In this document: positions 23,885 through 35,039 of the stretch, piece by piece
Layout: every line of letters begins with the position of its first letter
How positions within the stretch are numbered: the stretch's first letter is position 1
Assembly: GCA_947095585.1 (NCBI GenBank)
Contig: OX352764.1
Coordinates: 2,155,001 to 2,219,000 of the forward strand
Reading direction: 5' to 3'
From: Nephrocerus scutellatus
Lineage: Eukaryota; Arthropoda; Insecta; Diptera; Pipunculidae
DNA length: 64,000 nucleotides
The notes under the pieces: model-generated
What the model saw: the letters and a program-made list of their open reading frames with translations, nothing else
The model's database searches: none
Told to the model about the DNA's origin: nothing
Translations under genes and position numbers: made by a program

Positions 23885-26160
23885 AGAATATCTTTATTTA
23901 GGAATTTATTACCCGGGATCTGGTAGCAGTCCAGTAATAATCGCATCGGCCTATTTTACCGAGGGCATGGAAGAAATACCGCCCTCAGAGATACAAGAAC
24001 TGGTCGACCATTTCTGAAGGCACCATAAACCACTGCTGATTGGATGTGATGCCATTGCACACAACGAAGAGTGGAGGAGCACCGATACAAATAAGAGGAG
24101 TGAGTACCTATTAGTGTTTTTGATGAAGAAAAACCTACATGTATATAATGTTTTGCACCTATGGTTAGGAAATAGGTATTTGACATCACCCTCGGTACTC
24201 CGACAGTGAGTCGAATACCAATGGGTGGAGGGTTTCCTCCGAGCCATCTCTATCAGACCATGGGATAATCCTATTTGAATTGGGCATGCTTTTAGAGGAT
24301 GAGGTAACTAGAAGAAATCCTGAAAGGACAAATTGGGAAGTTTTCAAAACCAATTTGAGATGCAACTTAGAACACGTTTCAGTTCAAAGAGTGGCAAAAA
24401 GTCCACAGGAGCTGGAATGCGTAGTAAGTGAGATGAACAGGGCAATCTCTGATGCACATGAGTCGACCTGCCCGATGAGCTCTCCCAAAGTGAGCATTGA
24501 AGCTCCATGGTAGATCGAAGAGCTGTCAGCCCTTCGAAGGTGGGTGAGGAAACTATTTAAAACCTCCAAGAGGAAGGGCATTTGGCAGCAATACATAGAA
24601 GCTCTCACAACATATAATGAAAAAGTGAGAAGTGAGAGCCAAACGCAGAATCTTCCGTAACTTCTGCGAGGAAGTAACAAATTCTACAGTGTCTGCTAGA
24701 CTGTATAAAGCGATGGCAAAGATGCTAAGAGTATTAAGACTTCATTGTTAGACCAAAATGGGAGGTTCACAGGAAATGAGGAGCAGAAAGCCCTCCTTCT
24801 ACTAATAACACTTTTCCCAGGAAGCGCAGTGACAAAAAAGGAGCCCGATATGGGGACGAACAACCTCAGGGCTAGTAAGAATGGCTGGAAGAAAGTCTCG
24901 GAGATCTGTACTGAACAAAGAATAAGATCGGCAATAAAAAGCTTCCAGCCCTGGCCTGGTTTGGGCGGGATATTCCTTGCAGTCATGCAAGGTGCATTAG
25001 ATAATCTCCTTCCATAACTCTTAAGAATATATTTAAAACCAGTCTAGCACCAACAAGCTGGAGAAGAGCAAAGGTCGTATTCATATCGAAAGTGGGGAAG
25101 AAATCTCACACCCACCATAAGTCCTACAGACCAACTTCGTTTGTCATAAAGCCTATCGAAAAGGCTATCGACAATTACGTAAGGTCGGAAGTACCGGGAA
25201 GAGAAGCACTACACTCCAGTCATCATGCGTAAGAGCGGGCAGATCTACGGATACCGCAATGTGGTAGCTGACGAAAAATATAGAGGGGTCCCTTGCCAGT
25301 AATCGTGCTATGCGCTTTCCTAAATATCGAAGGAGTATTCTAATTGCACTCGTGAGAAAGAAGGTAGACAGCACAATCACTAAATGGATGTGCGAAATGC
25401 TGAGTACCAGAATAGCGGAAACCATAGTCGGTGATAAAACCATTATGGTGAGCAAAACAAAAGGATGCCCCCAAGGATCGGTACTGTCCCTCCTTTTGTG
25501 GAGCATACTGGTAGATGAACTACTTCAGCGACTAGCTGAGGCAGGAACATATGCCCAAGGCTACGCGGACGATAGTACTTGATAGTAGACTGCTATGGAA
25601 TAAACACACACAGGCAGTAATGAATAAATAAAAAAAAACACATATGGTGTGCAGAAGGCTGGCAAGTAAATCCTGGAGAGTTAGTCGCAGGATAATGTAC
25701 TGGATGTACACCATGATAGTTACTCTAAGGATTACTTATGGAGCAGTGACATAGGCGAATAGAACCAAGCTAAGCACCACGATAAGGGAATTAGGAAAAG
25801 TGCAGAGGCTGGCATATATTTTGATTACAGTGGCCATGAGAATCTGCCCCACGGCTGGTGTGGAGGCAATTATTGGGCTACTTTTACTACATATAGTGGT
25901 TGCGAGCAAATCCGAGGAAACCAAGTAACGTTTGAGCAAGTTAGGCTTCTAAGCGGACGTTAGGGCAATGGTAATGGCAATGGTTTCGTTAGCCGCATGC
26001 CTTGTAACAACTTGTGCAAAAGCTTGACTTCAAGGAAAACCTTTAAGTCAAAATGAGCACCAAGAAGGAATTCAGATATGAAACTGAATACCAGATTCAT
26101 CATAAATGTAGACATCCATAGCAGTAGCAGTGCTATTGGTAAATACCCGTTTTAATCATC
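23885..26160 (+). mobile_element. LOA-like LINE relic, family B (endonuclease to RT)
   Basis: A plus-strand ORF2 relic with many frameshifts. The AP-endonuclease part shows IIASAYFTEG and LLIGCDAIAHNEEW (about 24036-24075), matching the family word GCDANAH except for N to I. Next come the linker (NPERTNWEVF at 24310, then SIEAPW*IEELSALRR) and a thumb-side region before RT. The RT itself has GCPQGSVLSLLLW (about 25463) and an intact GYADD box (about 25559-25575). Straight after YADD the frame jumps to a downstream block (LDSRLLWNKHTQAV, then RITYGAVT and VQRLAY) up to about 25930, so roughly 200 bp is deleted. The 3' limit is a guess. LOA/Lian-type placement is by motif. Confidence 0.75.
25310..25582 (+). 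pseudogene. reverse transcriptase palm fragment with intact YADD
   Basis: A 90-codon open piece of the family B element. It runs from the region around the RT A-box to the C-box and includes CPQGSVLSLLLW and QGYADDS. Both catalytic aspartates of YADD are kept. The upstream A-box and the downstream thumb are in other frames or deleted, so it cannot be a working polymerase. Confidence 0.75.
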
Positions 26161-26164
26161 ATCA

Positions 26165-26645
26165 TCATTTCTTTTAATATACTCCAGTGTAATACGTGAA
26201 GGTGAATGCTTAAAATTTAATTGTTAAAAATGCTTGTCCTTTAAAAAAGTATCCCTTTCAATTTCCTACGAGAACTAATATGAGTGTGCGTGTGTGTCTG
26301 TTTTTTTTTCTTCCATTGTTTAATGAAGCTCTAATGTGTTTTTAATGCTCTTCTGGCGCATACCAAAATGTCGTCAAGCGTGTGGTTTCTATCGCTAGAC
26401 TGTTTACTTGTGTTTGTTTGTGGTGACGCTATCTCCGCTTTCAATTCATTAAATGAAAAAGAATCCAGGTCTCTCTTGTAATTTTCATGTAAATTCTCTA
26501 ATTAGAAATGCATGTGATCGTGATGTGCAAAATTTGAATAAAATCGAGGCTACCTTTGGGGGCTGATCACTTCCAAATAAATCGGACTATATGAAAGGCA
26601 TTTAAAATGTATCGCAATGCTTAGATTTCAATAGAAAGTAAAAGT
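26165..26645. other. spacer, nothing recognised
   Basis: AT-rich sequence with a TG-rich run near 26280-26300. No gene or repeat family was recognised. Confidence 0.5.
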
Positions 26646-26649
26646 GAGT

Positions 26650-27030
26650 TTTTTTAAAAAAGTGTCAGGCTTTTATCTCGAGAACTGTCCTAGGTAGGAG
26701 AAAATTACTTATAATCAAATTTCTAAAGGGTCGAGGACGCCTCACGACCCCGAAGCCCGGGTCTCCAAAATGTTTACAAAAAGTCTTTTCCATCGGAGAT
26801 ATACATGAATATAAAATTTGAAGAAAATCGGGTGCATTTTGTTAAATATTTGTATGGGAGCTCCCCAGACCCCGAAGCCCAAGGGGCTCCAAATTTCAAT
26901 AAAAAGTGTTGTCGTGGGAGATATGCATGTGTGCAGAGTTTCAATGAAATCGGAGTTTGGGAAGTTGGTTAAAAATTGATCGCAAGATTTCACGACAAGC
27001 AAACAAACAAACACACGGGCACGCGATGTT
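26650..27030. repeat. dispersed repeat with 122-bp internal duplication
   Basis: The word GACCCCGAAGCCC occurs at 26746 and 26868. Each is followed by similar text (GGNCTCCAAA, AAAAAGT, GGAGATAT.CATG), so a 122-bp unit is duplicated. The end reads CAAGCAAACAAACAAACACAC, the kind of CAAA-rich tail seen at the 3' ends of some LINEs. It directly abuts RTE-like copy B. It looks like a 3' untranslated fragment of an unidentified element. Confidence 0.5.
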
Positions 27031-27035
27031 AATAT

Positions 27036-28345
27036 CATCATCATCATCATACTTGGCTCTAAAACCGATATCAGGTCATGGCCTCCCGCAAAAAATCTCT
27101 TCACTTGTCTCGATTTCGAACCGATTTCATCCAGTTTGGCATCCCTAAACTCTGGGCGTCCTGGTCTACGCCATCCTTCCAGCGTAGGCTTGGACGGCCT
27201 CGCTGTCGTGTTCCATAAATCCTACCGCAGGAAAGTCCTAGCAGGATCATCTTCGTTCATGCGAGCTAGGTGCCCACCGGAGCCTACCGAGCCTAATTCT
27301 TTTCACGTTGTCGACATCATTATAAAGTCTCCGGAATCGTCCTTCTTCACATACGGGGCCAACAATTCTCCGGAAGACTTTTCTCTGAAACGCGGCTAAG
27401 AGGTCAGAATACTTTTTGCTAAGCACCCATGTCTTGGATCCATATGTAAGTACTGGTATGACCATTGTCTTATACACCATCACCTAGGATGTTTTGGTTA
27501 AATTCCTGGATTTGAAGAGTCTTGACAGACTATAGTAGGCTTTGTTGGCATTAAGCAACCGTGTGCGTATTTCTGATTTCATGCTGTTATTGGCTGTTAC
27601 ATTTGACCAGAGATAGTTAAAGGATTGCACTACTTCTAATTCGCGCTCTTCTACTCGCAGACGTGGCCACCATGTACTTTGTTTTGCTATCATTTATTTG
27701 CAGCCTTAGATTTCGTGCCGCCTGCTCGATCTGGATGAAAGCTTCCTGTACAGCTCTTCGGTTTCTACCAACGATGTCAATATTATCTGTGTTAGCCAGT
27801 ATCAGTATAGAGGTTTGTTTCTCTCACCGTTACGTCAGAGTCTCGGATCACTTTCTCCAACGCCAGGTTGAAGAGGACGGAAGCCAGTCCATCCCATTGT
27901 CGGAGCCCGTTATAGGTGTTGAAAGGGCTTGATAGTGATCCGGATATTTTTACTTGGCTTATAACATTGGTCATGGTCAACCTACATAGTCGAGTCAGTT
28001 TATTTGGGATGCAGAATTCTCTCATGGCTTTCTAAAGTTCAACTCTGGCTATACTTGCAATGATATGTTGCTTTAAAGTCTTTACATATGGTGCAGTGTG
28101 TTTTGGAACCCTAGACATTTTTTATCCCCTTATTCAGATCAGTTGTTGATATGCCTGGGATGAAGCCACACTAGAGTATTGACCAATTGCGACTTTAGCT
28201 TATGATCTTTTGAAAGATAGAGAAGAAAATCTTATACGCGGCACTTAACAAAGTTATACTACAATAATTGCTGCACGATTTATTATCTCCTCTTTAACGT
28301 ATATGGCACAGAGTTCATCTTTTCCAGTCTTCTGTCATTGATTGT
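27036..28345 (-). mobile_element. RTE-like LINE relic, copy B
   Basis: Minus-strand copy ending in a (GAT)n tail (plus strand ATCATCATCATCATCAT, 27034-27050). Read 5' to 3' it contains RT remnants at 28025-27792 (GIPNKLT-like, then GLRQ and LFNLALEKVIRDSD), the inter-RT region (27693-27484: FNYLWSNVTANNSMKSEI, then YSLSRLFKSRN) and the C-terminal domain (27483-27247: VIPVLTYGSKTWVLSKKY, then GPVCEEGRFRRLYND). The frame changes between blocks, so the copy is inactive. It is truncated upstream of the RT N-terminal region at about 28345. Confidence 0.8.
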
Positions 28346-30185
28346 GTTGCGGCCTTTCCCAAACTAAGTGCCTAGTAGCCTAGCCGCTCTTATTTGCACT
28401 GATTCCTTTTGATTAACTTCTGTGTTTCCGCATCTATCCTGGTATAAAACACATTCATTCGAGACGCTGTGCTTAGCGCTGTAAGGTGAAAATAACTTGA
28501 GCGTTTTTATTTTAAAAAAAAAAATATGTCCTTCCGTCTAACTTTTTCATCCGGCTCATCAACAAAATTTTGATCTAAAATTGTTCTGTTAGTTTCTCTG
28601 AAATATCCATACATCATGTAAGGAATAAATGTAAGAAGAGTTCAGAAAAATTACCACAGTTATTCAGTGGAAATAATGCAAACCACAACTTACGCTCGGC
28701 CAAGTGTTCGCGCTCCGCAGATAGCCCACAAAATGTGCTGTATCGATAATGCACAAAGGAAATTAAAAGCCTCTGTGGCTTGAATGGAAAGGACCGATGT
28801 TCCTTGCCTCCGGCTATAATTCCGAAATTAATTTTAATCATCAGCACCGAATGTAACTGCTGTCGCCGTCCACTGCCCTGACTGTCCAGAGCTGTGGGTG
28901 GCAGAGCAAAAATGCTCCTGCGGATAATGATGGCCAACAGAATGTAGCCGTCAACATTTTTCATTAAATTAATATTATTGACCAAGTTCCGATGACTTAA
29001 CTGACATTGTTGGCTACGGCCGTGCGCATCGCAGCTTGGCGCATTATGTAATTCGCAGTTGCCAACAAGTCGATATAATGAAAGGACTTTCTGTACATCA
29101 TGGAACATCATTCCGGAAGTCGTTCACCCGTAGTGTGCAAATGAAAACGCGCCGTGGATGCGCGACAAATTACCTGGGGCTGTGCGGCAAATGCGATAAA
29201 AGTATTTTTGTTGTGGTTGCGTTTTTATTGTTGTTGTAAGGGAGTAAGCGTACTCATCCTGCCATTATTCCCATTTTGTAGTGCGGTTATTTCGATTTTC
29301 TTGTGAAAGGACTTTGCAATGTACGAAGAGACGCACTCCTGGGTACTGTTGAGGTCAGTTGTTTGGTCCTGTTTTTCATTTCTAAAAACTCACAGACTAA
29401 TAAAGGGTATTTCAATTGGCACGCCCCATTTTAAGGGTTTAGCTCGGTGGTCGCGTTATCTTCAGCAATGGACAAAAGTCTATTAGCCCATGCATTCGTT
29501 TGCTTTGAAGCATCTGGAATTTTTTATTTTGGGGCTACGTCAACAAGTCAGAGACTTGAGAAGACCTCAGGAGCAACATGAAATGCAAAATTGCCAGCAT
29601 ATCACTCGATTTATGCGAAATAGTAAAAGTTAGTGGGAAACTGGGTAAAGCGCATTCACTCGTGCAGGCATTTCGGAGGTAGGAAGGACTTTCAATCCTT
29701 AACATTCCGTTAGAAAGTGCAAGGGATACATCCCCAGGAAATTACAATAATTTAATATTTTAATTTTCGCCACGTTAAGAGTTAGTTTCCTTAACATAAA
29801 CAGAATTAAGCGCTCGCATTTGTCTAAATTAATTTTCAGATTCTTTGTTTGTTTGTGTTGTACACTGTAAGTTTCTTCCTATATGTATATGTGAGTGTGT
29901 GCAACTTCAAACAAAGGAACTTTTCCTGTTGGCACATGAGGTGCAAACAACTCTAAGTGCTTTGCACATTTTGAAAACTCAAACTAGCAGTATAAGCAAA
30001 GTAAATAAACGTTAAAAAGTTGTTCCTTTGGTGCTGCCGAACATCCTTTACATATCCTATGCTTTACATTTAGATACATTATACAAAAACTTTAAAAGCA
30101 TTAATTCGCAGCTACATGACTCGTCCTCATCACTTTAACATAAGGACAATGAAAGAAAAATGCATCTTGAGAATTTCTACCTTGG
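28346..30185. other. non-coding stretch with one long unexplained frame
   Basis: The minus strand 28614-29111 stays open for 165 codons from an ATG. The translation shows no signal peptide, repeat or family motif that I recognise, and its overall composition is unremarkable. It could be chance or a single exon. The remainder shows no gene; 29800-30150 is AT-rich. Confidence 0.4.
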
Positions 30186-31190
30186 TAGTAGGTACGTAGA
30201 GTGGTGGACCCCGCTGCACTTACGTGGTCCTCAATTAGCGCTAGAGTTCACCATTTTTATGTCACATATAGCTCGAGGGACCTAACAATGGATAATTGAG
30301 CGGTTTAGAATCCATCCTGTTGCGGTCAAATACGAGGTTACCTCGGTGATCCTGTAGTCTGAGAGCTATTTCGGAAAAAAAATGGTTTTTCTCAAGGGCG
30401 GAGTCTTGAACCGGCTACTACCGTAAGTCTACAAGGGAACTTTATGAGGGATTCCTTCTCACTTACAATCCTAGAACTTCTACGGTAGTTGTTATGAGGT
30501 ATACCAAGTTTAGTAGCATGGCTGCCCACTGGCAACTGACCCGTGCTGATAGTCAACACTCTGGCAATATCTTTCCGGGTTCTTGATATCAACTCGGTGA
30601 TTTTTCTTTTGTTGATAGAATGCAGTTCGTCAGAGTGCTCACGATTAGTTGTAACTTAGTAACCTTTCCAATTTGTGCGTTTCTACCCCTAGTCTGCAAT
30701 GCAGGACTACCTAACTGCTAGGATCATCCAAAAAGTCACCTGCACCCACTTCATGCTTGATCTTAGATCTATTTATCAAAATTCTTTTATCAAATTGCCT
30801 AACCCGTTACTGCCCACTCTTTCCGAGTAGGAAACTCGATATCGAAGGAGGAGTTGAAGCTGAATTTTTTGATGCATTAGTCATTAGAGGATGGTATCAT
30901 ACGTTCATGTACTGTCTTCACTATGTTGCAGTGCCCGTATTCCAGATTCACTGTGGTAATAGGTGTAAGATGGATGGGCCTCAGTCGGAAATGACCGTAA
31001 AGTTTCTGTGATGCTAAATGCTGCTGATCGCTGTAATCTGCTGTGCTGGGAGGCATTGTACTTATTCCTCATAGCAGGCAACCAGACTAGAGATACATAG
31101 GTAATTATTTGTCGTACAACAGCTATGTACAGCCAGAAAGCCATCCTTGGTTGAAGATCCCATTTCTTGCCAATGATTTTACGGGTGGCA

Positions 31191-31198
31191 TAGAGGGC
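31191..31198. repeat. target-site duplication, left
   Basis: TAGAGGGC, identical to 31988-31995. It brackets the plus-strand RTE-like insertion. Removing the insertion and one copy restores the host LINE reading LALYATRK. Confidence 0.8.
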
Positions 31199-31987
31199 GC
31201 CGACAATGGGATGGACTAGCCTGCGTCCTCTTCAACTTGGCGTTCGAGAAATTGGTCCGAGATTTCGATGTAATGGCGAGACGAATAATCCTATATAAGT
31301 CCACTCAGTTACTGGCTTAAGCAGACCCTATTGACATCATTGGTAAAAACCCAAGAGCAAATGTTGAGATACCTGAGAGTAAAACAAAGAAAATGGTGGC
31401 CACTACTGGGAGCAGAAGATCCATTATTGGTCTCTCAATTTAAATCGTGAAGCACGAATTTGAAGTAGTCACTTAACTAACTCCAGTCAACTCTAGAAGC
31501 CGATAACACTATAGAATCAGAAATACGCACACGGTTGTTTAAAACCAATAAAGCCTACTTTAGTCTGTCAAGACTCTTCAAATCTAGGAGTCTAATCATA
31601 ACAAACAAGCTGTTGATTTATAAGAAAATGGTTACATCAGTACTCACAAATGTATCCGAGACTTCAATGGTTAGCTAAAAGCCGTTCAAGAAAAAAGTCT
31701 TAAAAAAGGACGTAGGACGATCCCGGAGACCCTATAAAGATGAGATCTACGAGCCTTATTGTAATGTCGACATTGTCATGAGCAGTACATCACATAGCTA
31801 GCATGAGCGAAGAGGATCCTCCTCGGAAATTTCTTTGCGTTAGGATTTACGGAACACGAGAGCGAGACCGGTCAAGACTACGCTGGAAGGATGGTGTAGA
31901 CCAGGACGTTCAGAGTTTAGGGATGCCACACTGGACGACATCCAGTTTGGGGTCCGGTTGTAGAGCCAAATATGACGATGTTGATGG
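31199..31987 (+). mobile_element. RTE-like LINE copy C, 5'-truncated nested insertion
   Basis: A 789-bp insertion on the plus strand. It begins inside the RT with RQWDGLACVLFNLAFEKLV, directly after the target-site duplication. The catalytic box is damaged (a stop, then ADPIDIIG where YADDIDIIG is expected). It continues through EIRTRLF- and SLSRLFK-like sequence (31520-31590), a damaged TYGS region (31640-31690) and the C-terminal block (IYGTRERDRSRLRW, 31850-31885). It ends with GCCAAATATGACGATGTTGATG, the (GAT)n-type tail. 5' truncation inside ORF2, a simple 3' tail and the flanking 8-bp duplication are what target-primed reverse transcription produces. Confidence 0.85.
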
Positions 31988-31995
31988 TAGAGGGC
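31988..31995. repeat. target-site duplication, right
   Basis: TAGAGGGC, identical to 31191-31198, immediately after the 3' tail of the nested LINE. Confidence 0.8.
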
Positions 31996-32604
31996 CAAGC
32001 GTGATTTCTTACACCTCAATTCCAGCTGAGCTTTCTATCTAGGATTATGCCGAGATATTAAGAGATGTGTGTTGGGCTGAGACGACCATTTAGTTTTGGG
32101 AGGACGAAGCCCGGTATTTCAGAGTTGGTGGTGAACAGTACCATTTCAGTCTTCTCTGAGATAACTTCAAGGCCTCTTAGTTTGTAGCCAAGGAGCCAAA
32201 GTTTCCCAGGGCCCTTTCCATAAATTCACTTATCACGGAAAAATACTGGGCTGATACGAGTATTACCACGTCATCTGCGTAGACAACAACCAATTTTTTG
32301 TAGAATTTTATGGATTACTATTATCCATAATAGAGGTGAAATGACACCTCCTTTGGAAGTGCCTCTGTCTACTTGTTTGGTATTGTTGCAGCTGCCTGTG
32401 AGCTTAGCATGAATAATCCTGATACGAAGCATGGATAGGATCGATCCATTGCGTTACCTACACAATATAGGTGAGATGACCCCTCCTTGGAGAATATTTT
32501 GGTAATGTTGCAGCTGCCTGCCGAGTTAAGGCTGAATAATCCTGCTACGAAGCAGATATTTGCGTTACCTACTACTTTCTAGGAATTTTAATTGGAATTG
32601 CCTT

Positions 32605-35035
32605 TAACCTCTACATTGTCCACTTATAAGATTGCAACGATGTCGAATTCAAAGCGTTAAGTCAGTCTGCCCTAATTTGTCCTCTTCTTCTTCTGTTAAA
32701 TATGTATCACAGTGCTGTTCAACGAAAAACCTTCATCGGTCGCAAGTTTCACGTTTATCGTGCTTCGTGCCTTGTGAGTTTTTATATTGAGCTAGTTCTG
32801 CAAGCTAAAAGCTGGCTAGTTGCGTTGTACCGCATTATCAGTTAGGAACGCAGCAACTGCCGGTATACAAAGCCAAATAAAAGGACCGTAAAAATAGAGA
32901 TACATCAATTGCATTAAATTTGATGCATGTCAGTAATTTCTTATCAGTTTGCAAACACGTTAACTTACAGAGATGAAATTTTCCTTTCTCTTTCTCGAAA
33001 ATGTAATTAAATGTTTTCAAAAACTTAACTTAACAAGAAAATAGCACAAAATCGCAAAAACTTTTTTCCCCGTTGCTCCTACTTTTCTTTAATTTTTTCT
33101 CCTGGATATTAATTTCACAGTTGAAACCAGAGAGAACGGCAAGAAGAAAAACTTCCAAGCGAAAAGTAATAAACCGCCGCTATTACCGAACCGTAAACAA
33201 CGCGCGCTAATTACACAAACTTTGCACCACATTCTGTACGGAATGAAAAACACGGAAAATCCTCTTAGAGAATAATTTTTTAGTACCAAAGGATGTCGTC
33301 GCGTTCCTCCCATACAGCGAGGATTCAAAACCCTTAAAAAAAATAAGAGTACGAAGGGCGAATTCAACGAAAACTGCAACAGCCACTTGCAACTCCATTT
33401 TGTTCAAAGAAAATGAAGACTGAATTCCATTCCATTCTTTGACCAAAAACACAAATGCTGGAAACCGGATGTGAAATCAAACGCAGTTCCCTTGTTGATG
33501 GTGTTAATTAGTGGCAACGGAGAGGGTAACCGATGATGACTTCTACAACATGTCTGGGTCGCTGTGGGGTTAAATGCTGCGACCGCGTGAAATGCAAATC
33601 AAGCTGCAGAAGGAGTAAAAACGACTGCAGGACATTCTGCGTATGCCACAAGTGGTTCGCAAATAATTGCTTATGCTAATGCAAGCGACTGTAGGATGTT
33701 CAGTTGCATTTTCAGTGCGTCCCCGGCAGATGGGGAATATCCTGATGCGACAACAAAAAATTCTTCACGAACATAATTGCGTTGTATACCCGATCTCAAT
33801 GTTATTCCACAAACAAGAGATTATCCCATTGGTATAGCGGTGGATTGTCCATAGAACAGCAACAACTGATTGCTCTGTAATGTGCAGCGAGAGTCCTTTT
33901 TTAAGCCACAAGAAAAATAAATGAATTCAAGCTGAAAAAACTCCGTAAGGAAGCTGATGGTAGCTCCGTTCATGCCAAAGAAACTTATTTCGTATTCCAC
34001 ATTGAAGCGCAGCTTGTGGAGAAGTGCACGTTTGTTTACATGAAACTACTGAAAAAAATTTAAAATTTTTATTGAGAACGTAAAACTTGAAAACTTGGAA
34101 TCAAGAAGTTTGCCACGGTGTTCAAGAAACAGTTTGTTTGCGCGATACGTCCTGATACATTGCATTTAAATCATTTATGGAACTTATCGACAACATCGCA
34201 TCTTGTAAATTAGCAAACTCTGAAAACAGCAGAAAAACTTATCCAAGTAAGCGAGGGATTTCTTTTCCAATTCCAGAAGCTCAGTAAAATAATATCATCA
34301 AAATTGGACAAAAGTAACACAACTCAGTCAGAAACAATTATCGCCAAATGATAGTACAGGAAGCTCTTGTCTGAGAAGTGCTTCGGAGATAAATTGCCAC
34401 GGACCAACTTTTTACGTCGCTGTGTCCGTTCTTCGTTAATTAATTTCTATTCAACACGTGCGCTTTCGCTTGAAGTTATTCCACACTCAGAATTACTAAA
34501 GACGAGGAGGCGTTGATATCACAATGTTGGCGCAAAGTTTTTCCATATTTTGCTCTGATGGGATCCTGGGAAATCGTTGCCAAAGTAGTCCATTAAATCG
34601 ACTATGGAGCGCGTCAGAATTGCATGCACCGGAAGGGTCTCCTGTCGCTGGTAGTTTGCTATGTTGACGCCTCGAGGCAGATTCTGTCTTTCGATTGTCA
34701 TTAGCTATTGCGAGAAACGTGCAACAAATTAATAAATATCTCAGGACAACTGAATTTCTCCCCCTGTTCCCTCGGGATCGAGTTAAGAAATTTTTTGTTT
34801 ATTGCTTACATTCTAGTCACACGACCTCTAACCTTTGACGTTTGGAACTTTCAACAATGTCCTTTTGACGTTTTAGCAGCTATAGGTATAAAGTCTAGCT
34901 GCTAAGTCACATAAGGTGCAATGACCAGCGCCAAAGGCAACGAATGACAAAATCCAATTCAAATGCAGCGAACAATATCATGGCCGGCCAGGAACATGCA
35001 TTGGCACATAGTGAGCAAGTCTTCGAAGCAACTTT
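32605..35035. other. non-coding stretch, no supported gene
   Basis: No recognised domain. Frames at 33089-33452 on the minus strand overlap each other in different frames and look like chance. At 33830 a phrase like CCCATTGGTATAGCGGTGG resembles a tRNA A box, but no B box follows. 33060-33100 is T-rich. Confidence 0.5.
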
Positions 35036-35039
35036 ATCC

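Larger units (their letters stand above)
30190..32600 (-). mobile_element. LOA-like LINE relic (family C) split by a nested insertion
   Basis: A minus-strand ORF2 relic in two parts: 32600-31988 and 31198-30190. The first part has RT words GGVISPLLW (about 32330) and VVYADDVVILVS (about 32260-32290), then SEKTEM- and YLGIILDRKLSWN-like sequence to 32040. The second part resumes in register with ALYATRK, continues through the post-RT region (31144-30905, RQIITYVSLVW, LQRSAAFSITETLRS), and ends with ARVLTISTGQLPVGSHATKLGIPHN (30590-30510), the C-terminal block before the usual zinc knuckle, which is destroyed. RNase H is poorly preserved. A 135-bp duplication lies at 32334/32469. Confidence 0.75.

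Noticed and set aside
33825..33860. tRNA gene from an A-box-like phrase
   Set aside because: No B box follows at the right distance and no cloverleaf can be drawn.
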